Source: Phlebopus portentosus
Taxonomy: Eukaryota > Basidiomycota > Agaricomycetes > Boletales > Boletinellaceae
Reading direction: 5' to 3'
DNA: 64,000 bases
Assembly (NCBI GenBank): GCA_037892935.1
Contig: JAYXKI010000006.1
Span: forward strand, 1,984,001-2,048,000
Shown: positions 48,244 through 59,736 of the stretch, one piece after another
Layout of the letters: each line of letters starts with the position of its first letter
Position numbering within the stretch: the first letter of the stretch is position 1
Notes under the pieces: generated by a model
Databases searched by the model: none
Told to the model about the DNA's origin: nothing
The model's input: only the letters and a program-made list of their open reading frames with translations
Translations under genes and position numbers: made by a program

Positions 48244-48252
48244 TATTTAAAT
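48244..48252 (+). promoter_or_regulatory. TATA-like element of the GH5 gene
   Basis: TATTTAAAT lies 68-76 bp upstream of the GH5 start codon at 48320, a usual position for a fungal TATA box in a strongly regulated secreted-enzyme gene. Position and composition are the only evidence. Confidence 0.5.
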
Positions 48253-48319
48253 CCTCCTCGAGGAGACTATCTCCAACATATCCTTGCTTTCCCGTCTCAA
48301 AGACAACGGTGTCGAGGAG

Positions 48320-50042
48320 ATGAAGCTCGCCGTTGCGATCGCGCCTGTAATAGCACTTTTCTTCGCGGATTCAGCATTTGCTCTTGCCGCTCGCAAGCCT
48401 ACTCCAACAGATGCGACCCCTACAGTAACTTCGAAGCTCCAGCCGCGCCAGGCATCATGTCCAAGTACTACAAAGTTCCAGTTCTTCGGCGTTAATGAGT
48501 CTGGCGCCGAGTTTGGTCAGAACGTTATTCCCGGAGCGGAGGGTACGGATTACACATGGCCTTCGCCGTCCAGCATCGATGTACGGCATCCTCAGCTTCT
48601 AATTTCACATGGACCTTCTGACACTCGTTTTCTATCCATCGACCCCAGTACTTTGTCGATGCCGGTTTCAACACCTTCCGCGTTCCCTTCTTGATGGAGC
48701 GGCTGAGCCCACTGGCGAGCGGTCTCGCTGGTTCCTTTGATTCGGCTTATCTTCAAAGCTTGAAAAATGTATTTCATTCCGTCTTATTCTCGTCCGCTTT
48801 CCATGTTACTAGACTCGCCTAGACTGTTAGCTACATCACCGGAAAGGGCGCTTATGCGGTTATTGATCGTGAGTAACAAAATTTTGTTCTTCTGATTTAC
48901 GTTTGACTCATGTACACGTGTCTGTTCTCAGCGCATAACTACATGCGATACAATGGACAAATCATTACAAGCACTTCCGAGTGAGTCTACGATTATCCGC
49001 AGCTGACTCAGGCTCTGACGACAAGGCGACCTTTTGTGTAGCTTCCAGACATGTAAGAACTCTTCGCGACAGACATCCATCTTTTGCTGACCTAGGCCTC
49101 GATTTTAGGGTGGACTAATCTTGCTTCACAATTCGTGAGGAGATCTACTCACTCACGAAGGCTCACCAGCCACGTGACTGACAACTCTCCATAGGTTTCG
49201 GACAGTCGTGTCGTATTCGATGTTCAAAACGAACCTTATGGCATTGATGCAGGAGATGTTTTCGATCTGGTAAGCTCTGGAGCTTCCGATCTCTCCGCTT
49301 TACTGACGTTCTCACACCCAGAACCAAGCTGCAATAGAGGGGATTCGCGCATCTGGTGCAGCCGACCAGCTCATCCTCGTTGAGGGTACTAGGTGAAAAT
49401 ACTTCTTGCTCGATCAACAGTTCATTTACTGAATTTCTCACGTTAGTTGGACCGGTGCATGGACTTGGACGACATCAGGAAACAGCGACGTGTTTGGCAG
49501 CATCCAGGATCCCTCTAACAACACGGCAATTGGTGAGTCGTCTGAACCTGAACTTGCTGAGATATCTATCTGTTTACGAATATTCTCCGCACAAGAAATG
49601 CACCAATACCTCGACTCCGATGGCTCGGGAACATCGGGAACCTGTGTTTCTTCGACGATCGGAGCTGAGCGACTCGCCGCCGCTACAACGTGGTTACAAG
49701 AAAATGGCCTTAAAGGCTTCCTTGGCGAAATGGGCGCAGGGTCCAACGGTGCGAATCAGGTCGTACGAAGTTCGTTCTGAAGATACTCACTGACGATCCA
49801 TGTTTTGTCAGACGCTTGCATTTCTGCAGTTCAGGGTGCTCTCTGCTCCATGCAGCAGTCCGGGGTCTGGGTAGGTTTTACTTGGTGGGCGGCAGGGCCT
49901 TGGTGGGGAGACGTGAGTACCTGACGGATGTTCAAGCTTTCTGCCCTTCCTGATGCTTTGGCAGTACTTCCAATCGATTGAGCCTCCGGATGGTGCAGCT
50001 ATCGCCAGGATTCTGCCCGAGGCACTAGTCCCGTTCTTGTAA
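48320..50042 (+). CDS. Secreted GH5 (subfamily 5-like) endo-beta-1,4-glucanase
   Basis: Twelve exons: 48320-48580, 48649-48768, 48823-48868, 48932-48980, 49042-49052, 49109-49134, 49195-49269, 49322-49392, 49447-49532, 49596-49748, 49812-49912 and 49965-50042, giving 358 residues. A signal peptide ([21 protein letters not shown]) leads, via a short linker, into the catalytic domain; no cellulose-binding module is present. Motifs: [55 protein letters not shown] (acid/base Glu in NEP), ILVEGTSWTGAW and GFLGEMGAG (nucleophile Glu). The end is [21 protein letters not shown]. The enzyme would cut cellulose chains internally outside the cell. Exon 5 is just 11 nt. A Met at 48284 is in frame, but the signal peptide argues for 48320. 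Confidence 0.94.
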
Positions 50043-51485
50043 TTCACACTCTGTTTCAAAGGTGCGAGTGGGAAATTTAAAAGCCGATCTCGTGGAGCTC
50101 TTCTTCTAATTTAGCTGCTTGCCATGAGGTAGTCATCTCTGATGTTATCGTTACCCATTCGGCCGACGAAGATCCTTGCTCGCGGTTGTACATATTGATG
50201 AAGATTCGAAGTTCTGAGTCTAACAAACAAATGTTAAAATGCTTACCGACTCAAGAGGGATCGCGGATCCTAGTGCGAGGCTCAAAATGAGGGCGCGTCG
50301 AAGAATTGAAGCACTCCAAAAACAATTCAAATTGACATAAAAGAACACGGATATCCTTATCGTACGGGTTCTGGCAAAGAAAGGATTCTGTTCACAAACA
50401 CGCAACGTGTGGTTTCATAGAGTAATTGTGCTTCCTTCAAATGTTGTATTCAGTATGAGTCGGGGTATGTGAAGATACGACTGCTCGTGTCCATTACTCT
50501 ACAAGATCTAGGGGCTGCCCGAAATTGCAACGAACCTCACTATTTTACGTGGAGACGCGGGCTTTCAATGAATGATTTCCAATGCTGTCGGCATCCAATA
50601 TTGAATATGAGACAGCAAAAATGATAGCCTCCGGGGGTTTCAGTACACATTCTGTGACGCAAGTCGCAGTCCACCATCAATGCACCCGAGTCTCGAACAG
50701 GCTTCCATCATCCCCATGGAACTTTCTCATAGAGATTTCAACCTAGGAACAAACTCCAAGACGAAACGGCAATTCCATATATGACACGCGCGTTTTACGG
50801 ATAATCCCATCGAGAAAGAATATGCATTTATTACTGAGTATGAAAATTCGAAGAACGGTAGATTTCATTTCTCTGAAAGGAAGGGCGATAAAATCGGTGC
50901 GGAACTGTAGACGCGATGGCATCTCAGATGGCCGAGATAATGAAGTATTCAAAAACGTCCATGAATTGCAATAAACACAAAAAGGCTTTGACTTTGAGGC
51001 GTAAATAAAGGGCGAGATGAAGGTGTTCTTCGGGCACAGCATGGAAAGTTTACAGCACGTCTTTTTTCCATTCGGCTCATTCGCCTCGTTGTTTTCCAGT
51101 CACCTGGTACCATTGTTCCGCTACTTCTTTTCCCTACCGTCTTCTCCGGCATACAGTCGGGTACGATGTGTGGCGGAGAAAAGGTGAACGGTATCATGGT
51201 TCAAAACAATATTTCCCACAAATTGATACCGTTTGGGACGCGGATGAATCCTGCCGTCAGCGTGGCGACCCTTGAACAGAAGCGAACGATTCGGTCCAGG
51301 ACGGAGACCGGATTCCGCAGGCTGAAGCGACCCCTGATACAGGTCAAAGTTGAGAATAGATGCTGATACTCTCGTCCTGAAAAACCCGAGACTGTGCTCC
51401 GAGAAACGTATAAATATGAGGACTGAAAGTCTGTTTAAGTCAGAAAACGACTCGCCCTCGACACAAAAGCACTCATCATATTATC
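50043..51485. other. Intergenic
   Basis: About 1.4 kb between the GH5 gene and the Zn2Cys6 gene. Only short frames without motifs on either strand; no repeat or RNA gene seen. Confidence 0.5.
51409..51416 (+). promoter_or_regulatory. TATA box of the Zn2Cys6 gene
   Basis: TATAAATA lies 70-77 bp before the ATG at 51486, a good match to the TATA consensus at the expected distance. Confidence 0.6.
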
Positions 51486-51884
51486 ATGTCGAACCCTTCT
51501 GAGGTATTCACTACTTCCGCCACCATGATGTGGAACACGCCGAGTAACGGATATTATGGCCACTCGGCTCAATCGCAGACGAAAAATCCCACTCAGAGCG
51601 TCGAGTATGACGACGACTCAGACGACCCAGTCGTTAGAGTGCCGCGACGGACGCCGGTAGCATGCCAATTCTGCCGAGGCAAGTCGAGGAAATTTCTCGA
51701 GTACAGTGACTTACCCTGAAATACAGGACGCAAGTTAAAGTGTGACGGCAGGAATATTTGCGCGAACTGTGCTCGCCGCAATCTGGCGTGTTCTTACGTC
51801 CCCGTGTAAGTCCGTTTGTTGCAACTAAGACGGACAATTGCAATGCTAAACTTTCTCTTCAGTAACAAAAATAAGCAGACGTGA
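51486..51884 (+). CDS. Very short Zn2Cys6 binuclear-cluster protein
   Basis: Three exons (51486-51678, 51727-51805 and 51863-51884) give only 97 residues. The fungal Zn2Cys6 DNA-binding motif is complete: ACQFCRGRKLKCDGRN followed by ICANCARRNLACSYVPV, with all six Cys in place and the basic RKLKCD segment. Ahead of it are a Gln/Ser-rich N-terminus and an acidic patch (YDDDSDDPVVR). The product ends NKNKQT soon after the cluster, with no middle homology domain or coiled coil. Intron 1 has to use a GC donor (CGAG|GCAAGT) to restore the motif. A frame with similar low-complexity character at 52619-53171 might be a lost 3' portion, but I could not join it. Confidence 0.8.
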
Positions 51885-53995
51885 CACATCGCGCTGATAC
51901 GGAGTGACGACTTTCCTGTAGCTTTGTTAATATCGGGTGACTGAGGGGATATAGTTACTATGCGCGCTTCATTATCCAGGTTGTTACTATAATGCGATTG
52001 CAGAATGCCATCAAAGTTCCATCTTCGCGGGCAAACCATTGCTTCTATCGGAGCGGCGTGAACGGACCTTTTATAAGGTTCTACTTCCGTCCCGAAGCAA
52101 CGCCAAATTCAAGCTCCATTAGAGTACGACGGACCCTGTTAAGATAAATACACCAGTTCCCAGATCACTGGAGTTAAATTTAAATATCAATCGATCGTGG
52201 TGCCCTGTAGATCACCGGATTCAACATAAATTTTCTAACTGTAAATGTTTCCTTTCCTACCGGAACCGGATTAAGTGATGCGTGTGTCTGACACAACAGC
52301 GTCAAGCTTCGCCCTTTCATTAAAGAGGCTTTAACATGGACACTAGGTGGAGTAGCGAGGGTACGGTGAGTAAAGGAAGGTGATTTTGTTCGATAAAAAT
52401 TATTCAGAAGTGGCCTGTTCACATACTGTGAGAGACGAAATCGTCTTCTGGAAGTCAATGAATGCGCGGCAGGCGATTCAGTAGCAGTCGGACCGTGCCT
52501 TCCGTAAGAGCGTGCATCATAAGAACAAGAAAAAAGTTTTAATGTGTGCTCTTCTGACGAGAACAGTTTCCAGATACTCACCAGAACGAAAACGAAGCTA
52601 TCTGAGTTCGCATGAAAGATGAAAACTTGTATAATAAGTGTACGGTCACACCACACTGCTGCACACGAGGTTGCGGAGCATATTTCTGAGATGAGGTACC
52701 GAGCTAAGGCGGACATAGCGATTGCAGGAACTCCCGAAACACGAGTCAAGAGCCTGAGAACCCGTCTGCAACGAAGGACCAAAAGCAGAAAGAACAACGA
52801 CCCTTACCGCAACCCTCAAACTTCTTCAGTCATCATCAAAGCGACTTTCGCGCGCAGCACTGCCGCGCTTGTATCCGGATGAGGGGCCTGGGCTTCAGCG
52901 CACCACAGGAGTTGAAAGTTTATCGGAACCAGCAACTTTAAGGGTGGCACATGCATGGGAGTCTACGAGGCTCAAGCAGCGGCGTTTATCTGGGAGAGGC
53001 TATCTATCTTCTGATCAGCAAGCGGGAATTGAAAAAGTCTTCCATGACGCACTGGAGAAGGAGAAGAAGCAAAAACAAGGCGTTCGGTGCGATTATGAAC
53101 GTCCCATGTACACCGTTCTTCGACGAATAGTTTACCCACTATTCTACCACATCGAGATGGCAAGAAGATAGCGTAAAATTCCAGTCGTTTTTCGTTGCTT
53201 TTCACAGTGAAGAGCCATGTTCCGTAGCTCGTATCCGAAATCCTCCGACCTGGAAGGCTGAACAATGAACCAGATCCTCGTTACGCGCAAGGTAATCAGC
53301 AGACAATCGGATTTTCTGGAATTCGAGCGCGGGCAATGCCACCTGATGCCACGCAACCACGAATATAACAATCGCACTTTACATTGAACCATTCAGCGCT
53401 TCAATGATCGTCGGCACTTTGACGGGCATGTCACCTCAAAAACTGAATATTACTTCATTTTCCCTGGGCAGTTTCCAAGTTCGACATTGTAAATCATGGT
53501 TATAGACGGCCCGTCTCGAGTCCACGCTTTGAAGATCACTTGAGAAGTAATTATAAAATTGGAAGAGAAACGGCATGGATCGAGGCGGGATGTCGAACCA
53601 GCTCAAGTTTGCGGGAGTGATCCAAATTCGTTGAACCGCGTGGATCCCTTTATTGGCTAAGACGATCCGGGAGAAGATAGAAGGAGATCAGGATTTGCAT
53701 CCTAAGCCGTACACTAGAGCCTACTAGGGCATTTGCGTTTCATATGCGGATCAGAAATGTCCAAAGCCTTCATCAAAGAGGTATTTATGCCTGCAAATCA
53801 ACATTCAACGCGGAGAGAGGTAAGTCCAGAATTCTGAAAGGCAAGGAGGAAAATAGAAAACAACTTAACTGATAGCATTGACACAGCACAGACAACGAGG
53901 AACTACAATGCATCATCTCTAATGACGAAAGAAATCTAATATGGAGACCTATTGAAACAGAATGTGCCTGTAAAAAAAAAAAAAAAAAGTCACAG
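51885..53995. other. Intergenic with weak open frames
   Basis: About 2.1 kb. Plus-strand frames at 52619-52882 and 52869-53171 overlap in different phases and could be pieces of a decayed gene. An opposing 205-codon frame (52180-52797) has no motif. A 17-base A tract lies at 53972-53988, just past the OPT stop codon (a T tract in the sense of that gene). Confidence 0.4.
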
Positions 53996-56712
53996 CTAGG
54001 CCGAAGTTGGGCAACCTGCACACGTTCCCGGCACGCAGCCCCAACAGCTGGCGACACCAACCCCACATGTTCTCAAGACAAGCGATACGACACTTATGAC
54101 ACCCTCGCCAAGCACGAAACCACTTGCGACAACAATCAGACGAATACCACTCACACTGCTGGGATCCTTTCCCTCGGTACGAGCGCGGGCGGCGAGTCGT
54201 CGGCGATAGAGCAATTCGACTACACCGCCAATAAGTCGGGCTATACTAAAGGCGGGGGTATTGAGAAATCCAATTGCGAAGGCGACTCCAGATGGAAACC
54301 ATCGCGCATAAGAAGCCGTACGCTTGTAAGTCTTCATGAAGGAGGTTCCCGAAGAGAGAAGCGCAAAAGCTAGCATGAAGGTGCCGCTCCGCTCAGGTAG
54401 GTGGCCATTTCCTTGGTCCAGGTCCAAAATAATAAGATTGACATGTAAATTCAGAGACAACGGCGCACTTACTCAGCAGTCGTGCAAGGCTAAGCCATAC
54501 ATAGGCAGTTGGCGCCGGAAAGGTGGGGCCAGGAATCGGATAAGCACGCGTGTAAAGACAGTATGCTGTGGCGGTAACCACAATGCTGACGCCTGAACCG
54601 ATGAGCTGGCCATAAAACTGCGCTCTGGGCGATGCACGGAGAAGGTGCCCCGTCTTGAGGTCCTGCATCAGGTCACCCGCCCTGGTTATAGAGTCATTAA
54701 ATGATGAGGTCAGAAAATACTTCGAGGCCAGATCAGTCTTACTGCTGCGCTCCCGCTTCGGCGACTCCGCCGGCGATGATGTTAGCCACCACATTCCCTG
54801 GCTGGATAAACGCGAACACCAATTGACTGATCTTCCCAAGTCCACTGACAGGATTCAGGTCAGTTTCGCCCAAAGCGCGCACGCTAAGGAAAGTTCATCT
54901 TAATCAGTACAATCGCGTTCACTTCTTTTAGAACCGCGATTGATTAATCGCAGTTGCGCACCCGAGCAAACTGAGCAAGCCGCCCATCAAGAACCCTATC
55001 ACAGACGCCCACGGCTTGATACCTTCCCCTCCAAAGACAACCCACACGAGCATCGAGCCGAGAACTATGGAGAGAAGAAGGCCATAGACAACCCAATTTG
55101 TAGGCACAAGGCGATCGAGGGGTTCAATGTCTTTCGAGCCTTCGATATCTGTGCATTCTTCTTCTGACCGCGCGATTGCAGAGAAGCTAGGGGTTACGGG
55201 TGTACGCGGGAGTCTCAATGATCCCTCCCGCTTTGCAAGCACCGTGGCAGACCTGGTGACAACTTCTTGCACAATCGGAAGAAGAGATACAATACTATCC
55301 GAAACCATGACGGCCAAAGCCGTCCATAAAATCCATCCCCGCGCACCATTTGTCATGTCCCCAACAGGTCCAGGAGCCCAGCCCTTGTACTTTGAAAGTG
55401 GGGAGAGTATCGCCCACCCTACTATCATTCCCTAACGATACATTAGTGCCAAATAATCACTAACATACAGGAGAAAAACTACCAAATTCATGCTTAATGC
55501 TGTCGGGAACCCCATAATCACTCCTTGGCCAACGTAAGATAGACTGGGCGTGAAGGTCCACAACCAGTTCTTCGCTAAGTTCCGACCAAAAAGAGGGATC
55601 GAAAATATGACCGGAAAAAAGTATGCGAAGAGCTGTTGCAGATGAAAGGTTTTAATTGAGACTGGACAAAAAAGAGAGGGAATGGATGTCACCGTCATAA
55701 GCGCTGAGGCCATGAAACTTCCTCCAAGCGCTATCCAGCCTTCCTTTCGGACGACTTCTCGCTCTTCTTGGCTGGGTTCATCCTCGGCGCTCTCAATCAC
55801 GACCTCATCGACACGAGGCTCATCTTCCGATCGAATTGCTGTATAGCCTCTTCTGTGGCGCAAAGAATCGTCGGCCCTACTTGTCCCCGGTGGAGGGATA
55901 TCGTGAAGGACGGAAATGAGTTGCGCTGTGGCTGTTCCGGAGGGGAAGGTCAATTGCTCTTCAATAATCTATCGAACAATTTTATTAACCGAATAAGAGG
56001 GCATTTTGGCTATACTTACGACTTGCTTTCGAAGAGGGGGAGAAAGAAAGACCCCGAAGAACGCGACAGCGCACGACCATAATATTGCTTTCGACCATGT
56101 CAACATGATGGGTGACGAACCATCTTTTTCGGGATCGAGCACGGACAATGCAGGTAGAATTCCGACAAACCCTGCGGCTAACGGCATCTACAACAATAGA
56201 TTTAGACACCAAAAGGACTTTGAGCGCTGAATATACACACGGTCCCAGTAGCCGTCGACGTAGTTTGTAAAACGACGTTCTCTTGTGGCGAAATAGGCTT
56301 CGGGAGCAAGAGCGATATTAAATATCCAACTAAGGCTGACTGAAGAGACATCCTATTCGCGAAAAATAAGTACCTCATAACCAAAACAACGATTGAAAGA
56401 TAGCTCACATGCTTATCCATCCCGTTTGTAATCCAAAGTACAGGTTGGTAAAACATAGCAAACAACCTATCGCAAGACCAATGACCACTGCCCGAAACTA
56501 CAAAATCCAAATGAGATGACGCGTCCAAACGTGATCAAAACGATTCTAGATGCAATCTCTGACCGTAAACTCTGGGCGCACCGACCCTGCGCTTTCGTCA
56601 TGCTCAGGCGACAGTAAACTACAGTATAATTTCGATTGTGTTCGTTAGAAAAACAAAGTCCTCTTCTGCCAATTTATAACAGCTCGCACCTCCGTAACTT
56701 GTGGAGGTTCAT
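53996..56712 (-). CDS. OPT-superfamily oligopeptide/metal-chelate transporter (YGL114W type)
   Basis: Exons: 56712-56690 (tentative), 56618-56564, 56497-56409, 56352-56241, 56187-56020, 55968-55693, 55632-55483, 55431-54962, 54883-54743, 54681-54473 and 54411-53996, giving 702 residues. Membrane segments and OPT motifs run throughout: RAVVIGLAIGCLLCFTN and LYFGLQTGWISM, VENV-like PISPQENVVLQTT, MPLAAGFVGILPAL, IIEEQLTFPSGTATAQLI, GGSFMASALM, GQGVIMGFPTALSMNL and NPVSGLGKISQLVFAFI. The family moves peptides or metal chelates across membranes with protons; the yeast relative YGL114W is uncharacterised. The first two exons carry little conservation, so the start is uncertain; the phases do close. 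The long acidic loop (VDEVVIESAEDEP) is cytosolic. Confidence 0.88.
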
Positions 56713-57347
56713 GGAGGCACGACTTGAGAACGAGTCGTGTCTGAGCGCCATGATGGTTGTCGGCTGCTGCTGCTGATGCAAGCCCTGCGCGAAAATGGCG
56801 GCACGTCGATCAAGCACGTGTTACATAAGACACCTTTCTCGCTCATGAATTTTGTATTCGAAGTCCCTTGTAAACTATAACTTTTTTTTGACGAAACTGT
56901 AGCGATATAAGAAATTTGAGTTTCAAATCGGATAGATTTGGACAACAAGCAAATTCTGAATTTGCCAGAGAGCTGAACATGTATATACAGTACATTGTTT
57001 TCTTGAGCAGAACTTGTTGCGTTTAATAAGAGATAATTGGAATCTGTCACATATCTCATTGAGTTGAGGTGACGATGTATAATGATAGATGGTGCGAGAC
57101 AAATGGCGATGGCAAGAGATGGTTGGAAATACAGGAATGGAGTGGCGGGACATGATGTCCAGAGAGGTATTCGAGTGCGAAGGTAGCATAAGGCAGAATA
57201 TACAATTCAAGACGAACACGAAACGGAGATCGGCAACATCGCAATGACGGCGAGAGATATGGCCACAGTCAAAAGGTAGGGGTCCGAAATGCAAAGGAAG
57301 GATTAACAATATGATATGAGCTACACAGTCGATCAAACTGATCCGCG
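56713..57347. other. Intergenic
   Basis: Promoter of the OPT gene and 3' flank of MED19. Short minus-strand frames without motifs. Nothing else found. Confidence 0.5.
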
Positions 57348-58757
57348 TCAAACTCCTTGGGGTGTAGGCTGTTGTTGAGGAATCGGAGGCAGACCCATAG
57401 TTCCATCCTAGATCTCAGAGTGAGTGGGTTGAATAAGGGTAAAGGGTGCATGTCTTACCGTGCGGGGTCGTTTAGACGGTCTTGGTACTCCAGTGGAGCC
57501 AGCGCTACCTGGCGGGGGACGCTTTGCATTAACATTGCCATTTGGCAAACCATCAACCTCCAATTCTCTTTTCTTCGCACGACTTCCGGGCCGGGGAATC
57601 GGAGTTGCCGATCGCGGCGGTCCAGTTCCTGCCACCAAGCCAGGTGCCGTTGTGTATGCTGGAGGACCCGGCCCAGGTCCTTGAGGCCGCGGAGTCCCTA
57701 GGCCCGCAACACCTGCAGATGTGGGAGTTTGAGGATGACGAGCACCTGGTGTTGGAGCTATAGAAGCACCAGTCACCGGCAAGGCGCCCGGAAGAGGAAC
57801 ACCAGCCTGGGCTGCCTGAGCTTGTGCTTTTGCAAGTTTTTTAAGCTCCTTCTGCTGACATGGTCAGTACCAAAACGACACAAAAACATTCGTGCGTAAC
57901 GAACCCTCTTCTTCCGGTCTTCACGCGCTTGAGGAGACTCCGCCACGAGAGTATTGATGTTCCACTTTCACAGATCGTCAGGGCAAGGGAGCTAGGAGAA
58001 AAAATGACGCGTACCCCTTTGAGTCCTTCTAGGCTAACTGTGAATGCTTCTCGTTGTGTCCTTGGGTCGAATTTTGATATTTGCATGTGTTGCTTCGGCG
58101 GAACGAGCATAATGGACTGCAAGTGATCATCCTTCTTCATTGAATGTTTACCTGAAAAACGAAACGTCTCTGTCAACAAGTCAATTGTCATGAAGCATGC
58201 AGCAATGCACACCTGGGATGCCCCTTATCAAATGTCTATAGCTATTTTTCTGCTTCTTATCACCTTTTGTCCCCTCGTCTTCTCCGTCATCACCGTCGCC
58301 ACCGTCGGCACCTGGAGTAGGAGCACCCATTGAAATCGCCGAGACCGGCAAAGGCACTTCTCGTCCCTTTCCCTTGTCAACAACCCCTGGCGTCGAGATC
58401 GACTGCGCATGATTCGGTGACTGAAAACGTCCATTTGAATTGGCGGAGGCTGATGAACCTTCGCCAACCCCACTAGTGTGCACATATGGTCGCACGTATT
58501 TATCGTAAGCATGTAATAGTTGAAAACGCGAAATGAGATCCTGAGTGCCATCAACGGGCCCCTTCCTCCTTGGTGGACCTTGCGAAGCAAGAAAGCGGCG
58601 TGTTTTTAGAAGAAATAATATGTGACATCGTTGGACGAGACGCACCTGGAGGCGGAAGAAAGACCACTGGCAATTTGGGTTGTGACGAGGGCCCGGCTTC
58701 TGCGTTAGCTCGTGCTTCTCCTTTCACTAAGGATCGGTCGAGCTTGTCGACGTCCAT
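57348..58757 (-). CDS. MED19: Mediator complex subunit 19 (Rox3)
   Basis: Six exons: 58757-58646, 58578-58213, 58151-58015, 57964-57905, 57851-57459 and 57407-57348, giving 375 residues. MED19 is a head/hook subunit of the Mediator complex that links activators to RNA polymerase II. The diagnostic core is intact after splicing: DLISRFQLLHAYDKYVRPYV, YRHLIRGIPGKHSMKKDD, SIMLVPPKQHMQISKFD and REAFTVSLEGLKGWN, then ESPQAREDRKKRKELKKLAK. The C-terminal third is Pro/Gly/Thr-rich with basic clusters (GSRAKKREL, SKRPRT). The start MDVDKLDRSLVK is the first suitable Met; upstream non-coding exons are possible. Confidence 0.94.
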
Positions 58758-59736
58758 ACCGGCGCTCAGCACCGTAATGTTGACCGCAATGAATGCTGGC
58801 GACGTCGAGCGGGATGAGGGTCGACGACAAGAAAGTCGGTGGCTGAGGACGCGAAGGGACGGGAAATCCCGCACGCGTGACATGCCGATATCGCCTTCTT
58901 TTGACGGGACTTCCCTTTTTGTTCTTGTCATCATTTCCTTGTTCTTCTTTTCGACAACAACATCTCTGCTCGTTTCAAAGCGGCATCATTGGTCCTAGGC
59001 TCAACTGTCGCACTGGAATTGGAAGTAGTTCTATCGACGCTTTCTTAAGCAGCTCGCACGTTGAGAACCTGATTATCTGGCTCTTTGATTGTTTCTTCGC
59101 CAGTGTGGTACTATAACTAATGTACGAATGCTCGAGTCTTTTGCTCTGATCTGGTATCTACAGAATCAGCTGTCTGAGAATATCGCTTGTCATTGTGCAT
59201 CAACGTTACTCGCGTAATTTCAAGCAACCTTTCCGGAATAATATTGTAAATACAGACGTCCATTTGCCTCGAGGCGGCTCCACTCTCCTTCGCTAATATC
59301 AATGCGTGTTGCGGAATTCGGCCATTCCGATAACCTGGGAATGTCTCGAACTCCAGCCGGATAATCAACTCTTTCTTAGCTGCTTTCAGGCTAAAATTTA
59401 CTGTGGTTAGCGGATTCAGGGTTCTGCGATCATTTCGGTCCATCGGAACAAATATCGGCAACGAGACAGTCTTGGGAAACCTCCCTAGGTCTGCGTTGAC
59501 CCAGGACGTCCTCAACTTCGCGGATGCGAACCGGCGGATGCTGTTCACATAGGAATTCCCTCGCTATTCGGCTCTATTTTAATTTTAATTTTTAATTTTT
59601 TGAAGAAACTATAAAGCCTTCTTTCAGAATAGCGCACGCGATAGTATACAATAGGTAACGAGGACCTGCGCCATAGCCGTAACATATTGTACATTGCGCA
59701 GAATCTACAAACAATGAGATTTAACTTATTTATCGG
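58758..59736. other. Intergenic with one unassigned frame
   Basis: Upstream of MED19 and downstream of the phosphatase pseudogene. A 143-codon minus-strand frame (59117-59548) contains a coding-like segment (TVNFSLKAAKKELIIRLEFE) but no recognisable domain. It could be a small unknown gene or a remnant. An AT tract (TTTTAATTTTAATTTTTAAT) lies near 59578. Confidence 0.4.

Larger units (their letters stand above)
46121..48319. other. Long non-coding stretch with tandem repeats
   Basis: About 2.2 kb without a supported gene. It holds a GAGCTTA-type heptamer array, an ATTCC array and a 135-bp imperfect tandem duplication (listed separately). At its right end lies the promoter of the GH5 gene. 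Frames at 46883-47110 and 47074-47358 arise from the repeats or lack motifs. Confidence 0.5.

Noticed and set aside
52180..52797. 205-codon minus-strand frame
   Set aside because: No motif. Basic/Ser composition typical of chance frames, and no supporting start or splice context.
53972..53988. 17-base A tract as a possible retrotransposon or processed-pseudogene poly(A) tail
   Set aside because: It sits just past the stop codon of an intron-containing OPT gene on the other strand, with no target-site duplication or intronless copy nearby.
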